Below the pieces are notes generated by a model. The model ran no database searches. It saw only the letters and a list, made by a program, of their open reading frames with translations, and was not told the origin of the DNA. 64,000 nt of DNA from Streptomyces sp. NBC_01497 (GTDB taxonomy: Bacteria > Actinomycetota > Actinomycetes > Streptomycetales > Streptomycetaceae), in NCBI RefSeq assembly GCF_036250695.1, contig NZ_CP109427.1:6076001-6140000 (forward strand). Direction: 5' to 3'. The translations under genes and the position numbers were made by a program. This document shows positions 1-9,084 of this stretch, piece by piece; positions within the stretch are counted from its first letter, which is position 1; every line of letters starts with the position of its first letter.

Positions 1-837
1 GAACCCGGCCGCCGTCATCTTCGGCACCACGATCAGCGTCTGACGGGCCATGTCCAGCCCGGCCGGGACCACTACGTTCCGGTACAGCAGCGTGAACAGG
101 TTCTGCCCGAGGCTGTTCAGCCTGAGTGCGCGGTACGTGCGATCCCCGGCGCCCGGCGGACCCGAGATGGCCACCTGATTGGCCGGGGCTCCCCACTGCG
201 AGGGCTGGGTGGCCATGCGGCCCATCATTTCCAGTTCCTGCAGACGCCTCTGCGTACTCGCCCGGACGCCCGCCATGTGAAGGTGCAACTGGTCGAAACG
301 CCGGGCCGTCTGCGAGTTGATCCCGATTCCGATATTGGGGTACTGCACCGGCACACTCCCCCCGCTCCGCGCGTTCTCCCAGGCGTCGTTCCAGTAGTTC
401 TCCACTCCCGAGGTCTCCAGGAACGGGCATTCGATACCCGTGATCCGGCAGCTCGGGGTGAGGAGATAGTTGTGCAGAGTCTCGGGCCGGCCGTGCAGTA
501 CGACGTAATTCGTCGTCACTTTCAAGCAGTCGGGCTTGTGCTGCGGCGGTGGCGGGACGATTCCCTGGGTGCAGTACTGGACGTCGTGCCACAGTGGATC
601 ATCGTCGGTGGGACGGCCGCAGAGGGGCTGGAACTGCGCCGGGGGACAGGGCGCGGCTCCTGATCCGGGAGGCGCGGGAGCGCACGGGTCGGGCAGGGGG
701 CCGGGGGGCACCGGATCGGTCGCGGCGGTCGCGCTCCCACTCCCCGGCACACCGGCCAGGAGTGCCGCCGCACCCACGGCGGAGAAAGCGACGAATTTAC
801 GCCTGGGCACCTCGTTCTGATTCTTCTGGTCAGTCAT
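1..837 (-). CDS. cdh: CDP-diacylglycerol diphosphatase, Tat-exported, 3' end cut by window edge
   Basis: At least 279 codons run off the left edge of the window; the start is ATG at 837 with GGAG about 9 nt upstream. The N-terminus has a twin-arginine signal (RRKFVAFSA at residues 12-20, then a hydrophobic Ala/Leu stretch and an ASAxA-like region), so the product should be exported folded. The mature part matches the Cdh family of the HIT superfamily: a Leu-Trp/Cys-rich N-terminal region, NYLLTPSCRITGIECP (123-138), and INSQTARRFDQLHLHM with the catalytic His-x-His at 185/187. Cdh hydrolyses CDP-diacylglycerol to CMP and phosphatidate. By comparison with E. coli Cdh as I remember it, only a few tens of residues are missing. 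It lies downstream of glnA on the same strand but behind a terminator, so it is probably transcribed separately. Confidence 0.85.
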   Translation of the reverse strand, partial: MTDQKNQNEVPRRKFVAFSAVGAAALLAGVPGSGSATAATDPVPPGPLPDPCAPAPPGSGAAPCPPAQFQPLCGRPTDDDPLWHDVQYCTQGIVPPPPQHKPDCLKVTTNYVVLHGRPETLHNYLLTPSCRITGIECPFLETSGVENYWNDAWENARSGGSVPVQYPNIGIGINSQTARRFDQLHLHMAGVRASTQRRLQELEMMGRMATQPSQWGAPANQVAISGPPGAGDRTYRALRLNSLGQNLFTLLYRNVVVPAGLDMARQTLIVVPKMTAAGF

Positions 838-1305
838 GCGTGATCTCCGGTGGTGATGACCGATGCTCGGATCTACTGGCCATGGCAGCGACAGGGAAAT
901 ACCGCCCGGCGTCAGCGCCGGCTGATGCGATCACAGGGTAGGCGGTGACGAAGACGTTGCCCATCGACTGAATGGGTGGCCGTCCTACGTCTGCCTTATT
1001 GCCCTGCCCCGTGCGATCGGTCCGCGGAATTCCTTTGTCGCGGACGGAGGCGCGGAATCGGATTTCGTCGCGGGCGGGAGGACGGAAAGCGGACGCGGGG
1101 CGATATCCGCAACGGGTCACCTGCCCATGACGGGCCACCTTCCCGTGCACCGCGCCGCGCTTCTCCTCGCGCGGCGAACAGGACCGGGCGGAACCGGTTC
1201 ACCACGAAAAAGACCGCCGGCCGTGCCTTCCGGACAGGGAAGAACACGGCCGACGGCCCACGGAAGGCCCGGGAGAGCAGAACCCTGCCCTCACCGGCGG
1301 CGATC
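838..1305. other. Intergenic region between glnA and cdh, no gene seen
   Basis: 468 bp. It holds the glnA terminator at its right end (1207-1251) and the cdh ribosome-binding site at its left end. The reading frames here are short and have no family resemblance. Somewhere in 850-1000 must lie the cdh promoter; a TACCCT hexamer on the minus strand near 940 is a possible -10, but no good -35 is apparent. Confidence 0.5.
1207..1251 (-). terminator. Rho-independent terminator of glnA
   Basis: Read on the minus strand: GGCCGTG, then CTTCC, loop, GGAAG, then CACGGCC (arms 1245-1251 and 1219-1225), followed by a run of five T (1207-1211). It lies 55-100 nt after the glnA stop. Confidence 0.8.
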
Positions 1306-2715
1306 CTAGATGTCGAAGTACAGCTCGAACTCGTGCGGGTGCGGGCGCAGCTGGATGGGGGCGATTTCCTTGGTGCGCTTGTAGTCGATCCACGTCTCGA
1401 TCAGGTCCGACGTGAAGACACCGCCCGCCTGGAGGTACTCGTTGTCCTCCTCCAGAGCGGTCAGGACCGCCGGGAGGGACGTCGGGACCTGGGAGACGCC
1501 CGCGTGCTCCTCGGGGGCGAGCTCGTAGAGGTCCTTGTCGATCGGCTCGGCCGGCTCGATCTTGTTCTTGATGCCGTCGAGGCCCGCGAGGAGGAGCGCG
1601 GAGAAGGCCAGGTACGGGTTGGACGACGGGTCCGGCGCGCGGAACTCGACGCGCTTGGCCTTCGGGTTGGAGCCGGTGATCGGGATGCGCATGGCCGCGG
1701 AGCGGTTGCGCTGCGAGTACACCAGGTTGACCGGGGCCTCGAAGCCGGGGACCAGGCGGTGGTAGGAGTTCACCGTCGGGTTGGTGAAGGCGAGGAGCGA
1801 CGGGGCGTGCTTCAGGATGCCGCCGATGTAGTAACGCGCGGTGTCCGAGAGGCCCGCGTAGCCCTGCTCGTCGTAGAACAGCGGCGTGCCGCCCTGCCAC
1901 AGCGACTGGTGGACGTGCATGCCCGAGCCGTTGTCACCGAAGATCGGCTTCGGCATGAAGGTCGCCGTCTTGTTGTTGCGCCAAGCGACGTTCTTGACGA
2001 TGTACTTGAACAGCATCAGGTCGTCGGCCGCGTGCAGCAGCGTGTTGAACTTGTAGTTGATCTCGGCCTGGCCCGCCGTGCCGACCTCGTGGTGCTGGCG
2101 CTCGACCTGAAGGCCGGACGCCTCCAGCTCCAGGGAGATCTCGGCGCGCAGGTCGGCGAAGTGGTCCACCGGCGGGGCCGGGAAGTAGCCGCCCTTGTAA
2201 CGGACCTTGTAGCCGCGGTTGTCCTCGGTGGAGCCGGTGTTCCAGGCACCCGCCTCGGAGTCGATGTGGTAGAAGCTCTCGTTCGACGTCGTGTTGAAGC
2301 GGACGCTGTCGAAGACGTAGAACTCCGCCTCGGGACCGAAGTACGCGGTGTCCGCGATGCCGGTCGACGCGAGGTACGTCTCGGCCTTCTTCGCGATGTT
2401 GCGCGGGTCGCGGCTGTACTGCTCGCCCGTGATCGGGTCGTGAATGAAGAAGTTGATGTTCAGCGTCTTGTCACGGCGGAACGGGTCGACACGCGAGGTC
2501 GACAGGTCGGCGCGCAGCGCCATGTCCGACTCGTGGATCGCCTGGAAGCCGCGGATGGACGAACCGTCGAACGCCAGCTCCTCCGTCGGGTCGAACGACT
2601 TCGCCGGCACCGTGAAGTGCTGCATGACACCGGGCAGGTCGCAGAACCGCACGTCGACGAACTTGACGTCCTCGTCCGAGATGAATTTCTTGGCCTCGTC
2701 GGCGTTCTGGAACAT
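1306..2715 (-). CDS. glnA: Glutamine synthetase type I (GSI-beta)
   Basis: A 469-residue, dodecameric-type GSI that makes glutamine from glutamate, NH4+ and ATP. Family landmarks include DGSSIRGF near residue 50, the metal/ammonium-site regions ([11 protein letters not shown]), [10 protein letters not shown], and NRSAAMRIP. Tyr397 in DKDLYEL aligns with the adenylylation site, so activity is probably also controlled by GlnE-type adenylylation. The start ATG at 2715 is preceded by a strong GGAGGAGGAG ribosome-binding site. Upstream lies a GlnR operator and -10 box (2828-2881), giving a leader of roughly 105 nt. The length and the terminal LYFDI are typical of Streptomyces glnA. The gene is monocistronic here, divergent from the RDD-protein gene. 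Confidence 0.98.
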   Translation of the reverse strand: MFQNADEAKKFISDEDVKFVDVRFCDLPGVMQHFTVPAKSFDPTEELAFDGSSIRGFQAIHESDMALRADLSTSRVDPFRRDKTLNINFFIHDPITGEQYSRDPRNIAKKAETYLASTGIADTAYFGPEAEFYVFDSVRFNTTSNESFYHIDSEAGAWNTGSTEDNRGYKVRYKGGYFPAPPVDHFADLRAEISLELEASGLQVERQHHEVGTAGQAEINYKFNTLLHAADDLMLFKYIVKNVAWRNNKTATFMPKPIFGDNGSGMHVHQSLWQGGTPLFYDEQGYAGLSDTARYYIGGILKHAPSLLAFTNPTVNSYHRLVPGFEAPVNLVYSQRNRSAAMRIPITGSNPKAKRVEFRAPDPSSNPYLAFSALLLAGLDGIKNKIEPAEPIDKDLYELAPEEHAGVSQVPTSLPAVLTALEEDNEYLQAGGVFTSDLIETWIDYKRTKEIAPIQLRPHPHEFELYFDI

Positions 2716-2827
2716 CCAGCTCCTCCTCCTCCCGCTCCGGGGAGGGGCGGGGGCTTGACACTCGGCTGTGAGCGGGCGATCGGGCCGGGGTCCCTCGGCC
2801 CGTGCTCAAGGGCACATGGTGTCCGCG

Positions 2828-2881
2828 AGCCTATGTTTCCGCCATTTCTCCAGCATGACCCGTTTGTTTCGTCCGCGTTAA
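2828..2881 (-). promoter_or_regulatory. glnA promoter with four-part GlnR operator
   Basis: On the minus strand, TTAAC-N6-GAAAC-N6-GTCAT-N6-GAAAT runs from 2881 to 2844. The 5-6-5-6-5-6-5 spacing is exact for the known actinobacterial GlnR box (GTnAC-N6-GAAAC repeated), with one mismatch in each of three half-sites. A TAGGCT -10 hexamer follows at 2828-2833, so GlnR would sit just upstream of or over the -35 region, the position expected for the nitrogen regulator that activates glnA. Confidence 0.85.
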
Positions 2882-2946
2882 CCGGCACGCCGGGAAGGGG
2901 GTCCCGCGCTCGGGGGGTGGCCGCTTTTTGCCGTTGCGCGGGCGCG

Positions 2947-2952
2947 TACCGT
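2947..2952 (+). promoter_or_regulatory. -10 box of a leaderless transcript
   Basis: TACCGT fits the TANNNT consensus and ends 6 nt before the GTG at 2959. No Shine-Dalgarno sequence is present, so the RDD gene is most likely translated from a leaderless mRNA. Confidence 0.6.
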
Positions 2953-2958
2953 AGCCGT

Positions 2959-3426
2959 GTGGACAACAGGGATGCAATCGGGTCATGGCTCTCCGGCCCC
3001 CGTGTGGCCGCCGAGGACATGGGCGTCGACTTCGGGTACCGCGGAGAGCGGCTCGGCCTGCCGCAGGACGGCCCCGGCTCGGTCGCCCGCTTCGGCCGGC
3101 GCCTCGGTGCCGTTTTCGTCGACTGGGTGCTGTGCGTCGTCATCGTGTACGGGCTGATCACACACAGCGGCGCGAACACCGTCGAGAACTGGGCGCTCGC
3201 CGTCTTCTTCGTCCTCAGTGTCCTGACGGTCGGCACGGTCGGCTCCACACCGGGCAAGCGCCTGTTCCGCCTCCGGGTGGTCGCGGAGGGCGGCGGGCGG
3301 CTCGGCGTCGTGCGCGTCCTGATCCGCAGCGTGCTGCTCTGCCTCGCGGTGCCGGCCCTCATCTGGGACCGCGACGGCCGGGGCCTGCACGACCGGCTCG
3401 CGCGCGCCGTCCAGGTCCGCATCTGA
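2959..3426 (+). CDS. RDD family integral membrane protein
   Basis: 155 residues from GTG. The RDD domain is recognisable by GRRLGAVFVDWVLC (first membrane helix with its Arg/Asp), a second helix (ALAVFFVLSVLTVGTVG), TPGKRLFRLRVV, and the C-terminal WDRDGRGLHDRLARAVQV. Three hydrophobic segments are expected. RDD proteins are of unknown or varied function; some have been linked to ion transport. The GTG start is chosen because the -10 box TACCGT lies just upstream; the same frame stays open far upstream through glnA antisense but that part has no coding character. It is divergent from glnA and followed by a strong hairpin. Confidence 0.88.
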   Translation: MDNRDAIGSWLSGPRVAAEDMGVDFGYRGERLGLPQDGPGSVARFGRRLGAVFVDWVLCVVIVYGLITHSGANTVENWALAVFFVLSVLTVGTVGSTPGKRLFRLRVVAEGGGRLGVVRVLIRSVLLCLAVPALIWDRDGRGLHDRLARAVQVRI

Positions 3427-3478
3427 TCGCGCGGCGCCCGACACGGAGCGGGAAGTACGGGTACGGCGGGAGAGCGAG

Positions 3479-3515
3479 GAGAAGGGGCGGCCGGTGGTCC
3501 CGGCCGCCCCTTCTC
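3479..3515. terminator. Bidirectional hairpin terminator
   Basis: Perfect 16-bp inverted repeat (3479-3494 and 3500-3515) with a 5-nt loop, 52 nt after the RDD-protein stop. It may also stop transcripts leaving the minus-strand gene at 3710. As is common in high-GC actinobacteria there is no long U tract. Confidence 0.75.
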
Positions 3516-3675
3516 GTCACCCCGTGACCCCGTGCGCGTCCGGCTCTCGTCCGTCGTCGCCCGCCGCGCGGCGTGCGTCCCTACCGGTGTGACGGTGAAT
3601 CGCCGCCCCTTGATGACGTGGTGGCCCTCCGGGAGGGCCGGGCGGGGCGACTGCAGCGCCCGCACGCACACGAGA

Positions 3676-3703
3676 GGCCCCGGGCCGCCGGGGGCCCGGG
3701 GCC
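3676..3703 (-). terminator. Hairpin after the 198-aa orphan gene
   Basis: Perfect 11-bp GC-only inverted repeat, 3676-3686 with 3693-3703, 6-nt loop, starting 7 nt beyond the stop codon of the minus-strand gene. Confidence 0.65.
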
Positions 3704-3709
3704 GGAGGC

Positions 3710-4306
3710 TCAGATGGTCGGTGTGTCGTCCACGACCGGCTTGTGCAGCTCCTGGACGAACCGCCAGCCGTCGGAGGGCTCCAGGAACTTCGCGCGCGTG
3801 GGGTAGATGTCCACGAAGCGGCGGTCGCGCTCGGGGCTGGCGCTCTTGCGTCCCCGGGCGCGCTCCTCGAAGAGGTCGATCTTGACGTCGGGTACGGAGA
3901 CGGAGTCCTCGTTCCACCGCTGCACGACGCCTTCGCCGAACGCCTTCCGGGCGGCGGCGTACAGCTTGCCCAGGGACTCGGCGTCTCCGCCGGGTACGAA
4001 GAGCGCGAGGTCCAGGAGCACACCGGCGCTCTCGATGACCTCGATCTCCTCTCCCTTGTCGTGCTCGATCCAGATGCCGGACTCGTCCTCACTGTCCGGA
4101 AGGATGTGCAGGGTCTCGCCGAAAACGGTCCTCGCGCTGAAGGACCCTCCTTCGAAATCCTTGCCCGGCTGTGTGAGGGAGGCCGGGGCATAACATTCGA
4201 GAGAAAGGTCGTCGATGTCCGCCGACACGAAGACCTTGTCGTTGACGCCCAACTGCGAGACTTCCTCCGCGGTGAGACGTCGGGCCGCGATTTTCCTGGT
4301 GTTCAT
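3710..4306 (-). CDS. Hypothetical acidic protein, 198 aa
   Basis: I do not recognise a family. The start ATG at 4306 has a good GGGGAAAGG ribosome-binding site. The protein is acidic, soluble, with no signal peptide or membrane segment; it looks like alternating beta strands (VFVSADIDDLSLECY, FSARTVFGETLHIL, DESGIWIEHDKGEEIEVI, VLLDLALFVPGGD) with a helical segment and a C-terminal KFLEPSDGWRFVQELHKPVVDD. A TAGATT hexamer about 35 nt upstream could be its -10. It lies alone between the RDD and DUF4191 genes, which from memory are neighbours in other Streptomyces, and it borders a large gene-free stretch, so it is probably accessory. Confidence 0.7.
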   Translation of the reverse strand: MNTRKIAARRLTAEEVSQLGVNDKVFVSADIDDLSLECYAPASLTQPGKDFEGGSFSARTVFGETLHILPDSEDESGIWIEHDKGEEIEVIESAGVLLDLALFVPGGDAESLGKLYAAARKAFGEGVVQRWNEDSVSVPDVKIDLFEERARGRKSASPERDRRFVDIYPTRAKFLEPSDGWRFVQELHKPVVDDTPTI

Positions 4307-5594
4307 GCCTTTCCCCTTCTTGGTGCTGCATCCCCGAATTAAGGGAAATCTATCACGAACAGGCCTGTCGCCGTGGGGACTTGGGCTTATCGCAGGAATC
4401 CGGCCGGGGGCGTGGGTCCGGCGCGTCGCCGCCGGCCCAGTGACCTCTTCTCCCGTGCGCGTACGCGAGGAACGTGCCGTATTTCCCTCGGTGATGACGT
4501 CGGGGCGCGGTGTGTATTTCCATGGCTCCGGTGGGCCATGGAATCGATGGCCGCGTCGAGGGCCCGGTCGCAGTGGGTCTCCTGGCGCGAGCAGGGGGAC
4601 CGTGGAGTCTCGCGGACATGCGGAGGTCGCGGTAGCCGGATGAATACCTCCTCAATCGCCAGTACATCTTCACCCGTGCGAGGAAGGTGATTCCCCGCCG
4701 GGAAAACAACCCCCGTGCGCGGGAAGTCGCCTGTACGTCATATCGCGCCGATATGTGCGGCGGAGGATGTGGCAGAACTGCGTGCGCCGCCGCTAGGAGA
4801 TCTCGGCGGGCCGTATCCCGGGCCGCCCGTATATCGCGTGCGCCCCCATGCGATTGTTTCCGACCCGACGGAACACGTGTCGAGAACACGCTGCGTGGGA
4901 TGCCGGCGAAACTCCTCCGGGGATGTGGGGAACTGCGGGCGATGGCTGACGAGTTCATCGGTCGGGCCCACGGGTGGAAAGACGACTGCCCGTGAGCGGC
5001 AGTCGGAATGCATGCGGCTCTCGGCGGCGCGACGGCGCGACGGCGCGGCCGCGCGAAAGGGACTCCGGGGGAAAGGGGGGAGACGGGACCGAGGGACATC
5101 CTCGCGCCCTCCGCGTACGGGCCAGGGAATGAAGTGCCCGATCGGCCCAGGCGGCCGGGAGCCGGGCCGGGCGGCGTCGTTTCTCCGGGCCGTGTCTCCG
5201 TTGGCTGGGCACGCCTGCGAGCGAACGATGCGGAGCGAGTGGGGCGGGCGCTGAGCGCGCGGGAGCGGTGCGGGGATTCCCCGGTGCGGGCCCGTACCGC
5301 GTCAAGCGGCGGACGGCTTCTCGCAGGGACCATGCCGGCAGCGTCCGCGCAGGAGCCACGGCGGCCGGGCCGGGGCCACGGCCGGGCGGTGTGGGCCCGG
5401 GTCGGGCCGGCCGGACACCGAGTGCGGTTCCACGGCCCTGACCGGGCACGTGCGGCGCCGGGACCGGGCGGGACCGGGGGCCGGGCCGGTGGGAGCGCGT
5501 CGCGGCGGTTCCGGGGGGCGTCGAGGGCTCCCCGTGGCTCCGCCGCGGCGGGCTCCCACCGGTGAGGGCGGCGGGTTTACGGTTCGGGCGGGAC
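4307..5594. other. 1.3-kb stretch with no convincing gene
   Basis: Several long open frames exist on both strands (for example 4353-5333 minus and 4715-5254 plus), but their translations are Arg/Pro/Ala-rich, show no domain, and their starts lack ribosome-binding sites. Codon third-position bias does not favour any one frame. A sequence like a strong Shine-Dalgarno (GAGGAGGTATTC on the minus strand near 4640) has no ATG or GTG at the right distance. It may be the remnant of inserted DNA. Confidence 0.45.
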
Positions 5595-6290
5595 TCAGCC
5601 CCGGGGTGAGCGACCGCGCATGCCGCGCCCGGGCATGGGGCCCTTCGGCACGGGCATGTTGCTCATCAGGTCGCCCATCGCCTTGAGCCGGTCGTTCGTC
5701 GCCGTCACCGTCGGGCCGTCGACCACGCGGGGCAGCTTGAGGAGCTTGGCCCGCACCTTCTTCAGCGGCACCTGGCCCTCGCCGTCACCGACGATGATGT
5801 CCTGCACCGGCACGTCGACGACGACGCGCGCCATCTTCCGCTTCTCGGCCGCGAGCAGGGTCTTCAGGCGGTTCGGGTTGCCCTCGGCGACCAGGACGAT
5901 GCCCGCCTTGCTGACCGCGCGGTGCACGACGTCCTGGTTGCGGTTCATCGCGACGGCCGGGGTCGTGGTCCAGCCGCGGCCCACGTTCTCCAGGACGGCG
6001 GCGGCGGCTCCGGGCTGCCCCTCCATCTGACCGAAGGCGGCACGCTCGGCCCGGCGGCCGAAGATGATCGCCATGGCCAGGAACGCCAGGATGAAGCCCA
6101 GGATGCCCAGGTAGAGCGGGTGGCCGATCACGAAACCGATGGCGAGGAGGACGCCGAAGGTGACGATCCCTACACCCGCGACGACCAGGCCGACCTTGGA
6201 ATCGACCCGTCGGGTCATCTTGTAGGTAAGAGCGATCTGCTTCAGTCGCCCTTGGTTCGCAGCAGAGTCTGCGTTGTCCTTCGTCGCCAT
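5595..6290 (-). CDS. DUF4191 domain membrane protein
   Basis: 231 residues. Two adjacent transmembrane helices (VGLVVAGVGIVTFGVLLAIGFVIG and LYLGILGFILAFLAMAIIFG, about residues 33-77) are followed by a cytoplasmic region with GRRAERAAFGQMEGQPGAAAAVLEN and RGWTTTPAVAMNRNQDVVHR, which are hallmarks of DUF4191. The C-terminus is Gly/Arg/Met-rich (PKGPMPGRGMRGRSPRG). DUF4191 proteins are conserved across actinobacteria and, as here, are found beside lipA/lipB and glnA; no function is established. It is co-directional with the small gene upstream and with lipA, but each is separated by more than 200 bp or has its own ribosome-binding site. Confidence 0.9.
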   Translation of the reverse strand: MATKDNADSAANQGRLKQIALTYKMTRRVDSKVGLVVAGVGIVTFGVLLAIGFVIGHPLYLGILGFILAFLAMAIIFGRRAERAAFGQMEGQPGAAAAVLENVGRGWTTTPAVAMNRNQDVVHRAVSKAGIVLVAEGNPNRLKTLLAAEKRKMARVVVDVPVQDIIVGDGEGQVPLKKVRAKLLKLPRVVDGPTVTATNDRLKAMGDLMSNMPVPKGPMPGRGMRGRSPRG

Positions 6291-6300
6291 GTACAGAAGT

Positions 6301-6516
6301 TTACGTGGCCTGAGAAGAGGGGCCGGACACAGCCTCGATCACGGACTCGACCTCGGCCCGGTCCCGCGCGGCCCGGCGGTCCTCAAGCACCGCCGACCAG
6401 GCGTTACGTCGGGCCGTTCGCTGTCCGCCGCTCAGCAGCAGCGACTCCGCGGCTCGCAGCGCGAACCGCGCGGCGGCCAGCGGGCTGACACTCGGGTGGA
6501 CCGGTGCGGCCTGCAT
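6301..6516 (-). CDS. Small conserved-type protein, 71 aa
   Basis: ATG at 6516 is preceded by AGGGAG about 9 nt away. An earlier in-frame ATG at 6600 would add 28 residues of Arg/Pro-rich sequence without a ribosome-binding site, so I prefer 6516. The product is an amphipathic Ala/Arg-rich helical protein (PLAAARFALRAAESLLLSGG, then RRNAWSAVLEDRRAARDRAEVESVIEA) with no signal peptide or metal motif. It sits only 10 bp upstream of the DUF4191 gene, so the two are probably co-transcribed. Function unknown. Confidence 0.65.
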   Translation of the reverse strand: MQAAPVHPSVSPLAAARFALRAAESLLLSGGQRTARRNAWSAVLEDRRAARDRAEVESVIEAVSGPSSQAT

Positions 6517-6784
6517 GATGGCGATCTCCCTGGGAGAGGCAAGACGGAACGGGCGGGGCGTGCGACGGGTGCCCGGGCGCGGGGTGCGCGCTGTGTGCAT
6601 CCAGCGTCACTCACCGGTGTTACCAGTGCGTGACCCGGCGGTCAAACCGCGATGACACCTTGACGGGTGGGACCGGGGGCCGCCGAAAACGCCGACGCGG
6701 CCCGTACACGTCCCTCACCTGGGGGATGCGTACGGGCCGCGCCCGGTCATGCCTTTACTCGCCGGTAGCCGCTTGTGCTCGGAT

Positions 6785-7786
6785 TCACACGGCCGGCGGT
6801 ACCGCGCCGGCCGTGCCGGCCTGTACCCCTGCGCCCGCGAGGTTGGCGCCCCTGCGCTCCATCGCCTGCTGGAACAGCCGGCCGGCGCGGTAGGAGGAGC
6901 GGACGAGAGGGCCGGACATGACGCCGGAGAAACCGATCTGGTCGGCCTCCTCCTTCAGCTCGACGAACTCGTCGGGCTTGACCCAGCGCTCCACGGGGTG
7001 GTGGCGCACCGAGGGCCGCAGGTACTGGGTGATGGTGATCAGTTCGCAGCCCGCCTCGTGGAGCTGGCGCAGGGCCTCGCTGACCTCGGCGCGCTCCTCG
7101 CCCATGCCGAGGATCAGGTTGGACTTGGTGATCAGGCCGGCCTCGCGGGCCCGCGTGATCACTTCGAGGGAGCGCTCGTAGCGGAAGCCGGGCCGGATGC
7201 GCTTGAAGATCCGCGGGACGGTCTCGACGTTGTGCGCGAGCACCTCGGGCCGGGAGGAGAAGACCTCGGCCAGCTGCTCGGGTACCGCGTTGAAGTCGGG
7301 GATCAGCAGCTCGACCTTGGTCGCGCCCGACGCCCGCTCGGCCGTCAGGGCGTGGATCTGGCGCACGGTCTCCGCGTACAGCCAGGCACCGCCGTCCGCG
7401 AGGTCGTCGCGGGCCACGCCGGTGATGGTGGCGTAGTTCAGGTCCATCGTGACGACGGACTCACCCACCCGGCGCGGCTCGTCGAGGTCCAGCGCCTGCG
7501 GCTTGCCCGTGTCGATCTGGCAGAAGTCGCAGCGCCGGGTGCACTGGTCGCCGCCGATGAGGAACGTGGCCTCACGGTCCTCCCAGCATTCGAAGATGTT
7601 CGGACAGCCCGCCTCCTGGCAGACCGTGTGCAGGCCCTCGCTCTTGACGAGCTTCTGCAACTGGTTGTACTCGGGACCCATCTTCGCCCGGGTCTTGATC
7701 CACTCCGGCTTGCGCTCGATGGGGGTCTGACTGTTCCGGACCTCCAGACGCAGCATCTTGCGTCCGTCGGGTGCGACAGCGGACAC
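6785..7786 (-). CDS. lipA: Lipoyl synthase (radical SAM)
   Basis: 333 residues. It inserts two sulfurs into protein-bound octanoyl groups to form lipoyl cofactors. Both [4Fe-4S] sites are intact: the auxiliary cluster Cys56/61/67 in [14 protein letters not shown], and the radical-SAM CxxxCxxC (Cys82/86/89) in CTRRCDFC; the C-terminal RSSYRAG that provides the Ser ligand of the auxiliary cluster is also present. I chose the GTG at 7786 over the GTG at 7795 because AAAGAGG is then 8 nt upstream. lipB lies just upstream on the same strand (162-bp gap), and lipoate-dependent AceE/SucB/Lpd are encoded 9-16 kb away. Confidence 0.97.
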   Translation of the reverse strand: MSAVAPDGRKMLRLEVRNSQTPIERKPEWIKTRAKMGPEYNQLQKLVKSEGLHTVCQEAGCPNIFECWEDREATFLIGGDQCTRRCDFCQIDTGKPQALDLDEPRRVGESVVTMDLNYATITGVARDDLADGGAWLYAETVRQIHALTAERASGATKVELLIPDFNAVPEQLAEVFSSRPEVLAHNVETVPRIFKRIRPGFRYERSLEVITRAREAGLITKSNLILGMGEERAEVSEALRQLHEAGCELITITQYLRPSVRHHPVERWVKPDEFVELKEEADQIGFSGVMSGPLVRSSYRAGRLFQQAMERRGANLAGAGVQAGTAGAVPPAV

Positions 7787-7948
7787 GTCCGGCACCTCTT
7801 TCTGGCTGGCGCGGCATTCGATTCTTCGGCGAATACCAGGTTACGCCCGTGAATTACGTGGTCTGGTGGTCCGTCCGGCCGGTGGTCGGCGGGAGTGGGG
7901 ACCGGGGGAGCGGAAGGGCCGGGACCGAGGCGCCCGGCTCGGGAGGGG

Positions 7949-8761
7949 TCAGGCGCTCGCGCGCTCCAAACCGGCGGGCTCCGCGGCCTCCGCGTCGCCC
8001 TCCGCCTCCGCCAGGACGTCCCGCAGGTGCCGCTCCACCACGGGCAGCACCTCCTCGACGCGCACGTCGCGGCCCAGCTCGTACGCGAGCGAGGTCACCC
8101 CCGCGTCCCTGATGCCGCACGGCACGATCCGGTCGAAGAAGGTGTTGTCCGGGTTCACGTTGAGCGAGAAGCCGTGCATCGTGACGCCCTTGGCGACCCG
8201 GATCCCGATCGCCGCGAGCTTGCGGTCCTCGCGGCGCTGGCCCGCGTTGGACGGCGCGTACTCGGGGCCGTTGAGGCGGGGGTCGAACTCGTCGGTCCGC
8301 ACCCGGGGGTCGAAGTCCAGCACGAGGCCGGTGGCGGCGGGGCGGCTCTCCACGGTGTCGCCCAGCACCCACACCCCGCTGCGGCCCTCGACCCGGGTCG
8401 TCTCCAGGCCGAAGCCGGCGGCCGTGCGGATCAGGGCCTCTTCGAGACGGCGCACGTGCGCGATCACGTCGACCGGGTTCGGCAGCTTCAGGATCGGGTA
8501 GCCCACGAGCTGGCCGGGTCCGTGCCAGGTGATCTTGCCGCCGCGGTCGACGTCGACGACCGGGGTGCCGTCGAGCGGGCGCTCGTTCTCCTGCGTCCGG
8601 CGGCCGGCGGTGTAGACGGGCGGGTGTTCGAGCAGCAGGCAGGTGTCCGGCACCTCGTCGGCGACGCGTGCCGCGTGCACGCGACGCTGCTCCTCCCATG
8701 CCTGAAGGTATTCGACGGCGTTCTCGCCGAATCCCAGACGGACGTACCGCAGGTCACCCAC
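7949..8761 (-). CDS. lipB: Lipoyl(octanoyl) transferase
   Basis: 270 residues. It moves octanoate from acyl carrier protein onto lipoyl domains, the step before LipA. Catalytic Cys215 (PCGIRDAG) and Lys181 ([12 protein letters not shown]) are present, as are [17 protein letters not shown] and the EGRSGVWV loop. Residues about 136-176 form an insertion relative to the E. coli enzyme that I recall from other Streptomyces LipB proteins. The GTG start at 8761 is fixed by AAGGAGG 7 nt upstream. The C-terminal tail is acidic and Ala-rich. It precedes lipA on the same strand. Confidence 0.96.
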   Translation of the reverse strand: MGDLRYVRLGFGENAVEYLQAWEEQRRVHAARVADEVPDTCLLLEHPPVYTAGRRTQENERPLDGTPVVDVDRGGKITWHGPGQLVGYPILKLPNPVDVIAHVRRLEEALIRTAAGFGLETTRVEGRSGVWVLGDTVESRPAATGLVLDFDPRVRTDEFDPRLNGPEYAPSNAGQRREDRKLAAIGIRVAKGVTMHGFSLNVNPDNTFFDRIVPCGIRDAGVTSLAYELGRDVRVEEVLPVVERHLRDVLAEAEGDAEAAEPAGLERASA

Positions 8762-9084
8762 GGCCGTGCCTCCTTAGAGCTATCGGTGCGCCGAGGCGTT
8801 CCGTGCCCTTCTGGCGCTCTCGCAACTGTACGGCGGCGGGTGGGTGCGCGGTCCGGGAGGTGGCGGACGCGACAGGGACGGGATCCGGCGCACGGTCCGG
8901 CGCATGTGCCTGACGCAGTTTCTGGGTGCGCTTTCCAGCCTTGTGGCCGATCCTCACACGATCGGATGAACCCAGGGTGAAAGCCACTGTGGCGTTGGTT
9001 ATTACCGCTAAATTCACGCCGATCGTGAGGGGCCGATGGTATGGGGCTGCCCCGGGGCCCGGAAGGCAGGAGACCATACAGCTG
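8762..9084. promoter_or_regulatory. Divergent control region of lipB and an NsdA-like regulator, with an inverted repeat
   Basis: 323 bp between divergent genes. It contains an imperfect inverted repeat: CCTCAC-ac-GATCGG at 8952-8965 and CCGATCGTGAGG at 9019-9030. Between the arms is an AT-richer stretch with TAAATT at 9009-9014, a plausible -10 for the plus-strand regulator gene. The arrangement would suit an autoregulatory operator, but that is inference. Confidence 0.5.

Noticed and set aside
976..2958. Plus-strand open frame running into the RDD gene through glnA antisense
   Set aside because: It is a mirror of glnA codon bias; the RDD family begins at 2959, where a leaderless promoter also lies.
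4353..5333. 326-codon minus-strand frame in the 1.3-kb gap
   Set aside because: Arg/Pro/Ala-rich translation without family resemblance, no ribosome-binding site at its start.
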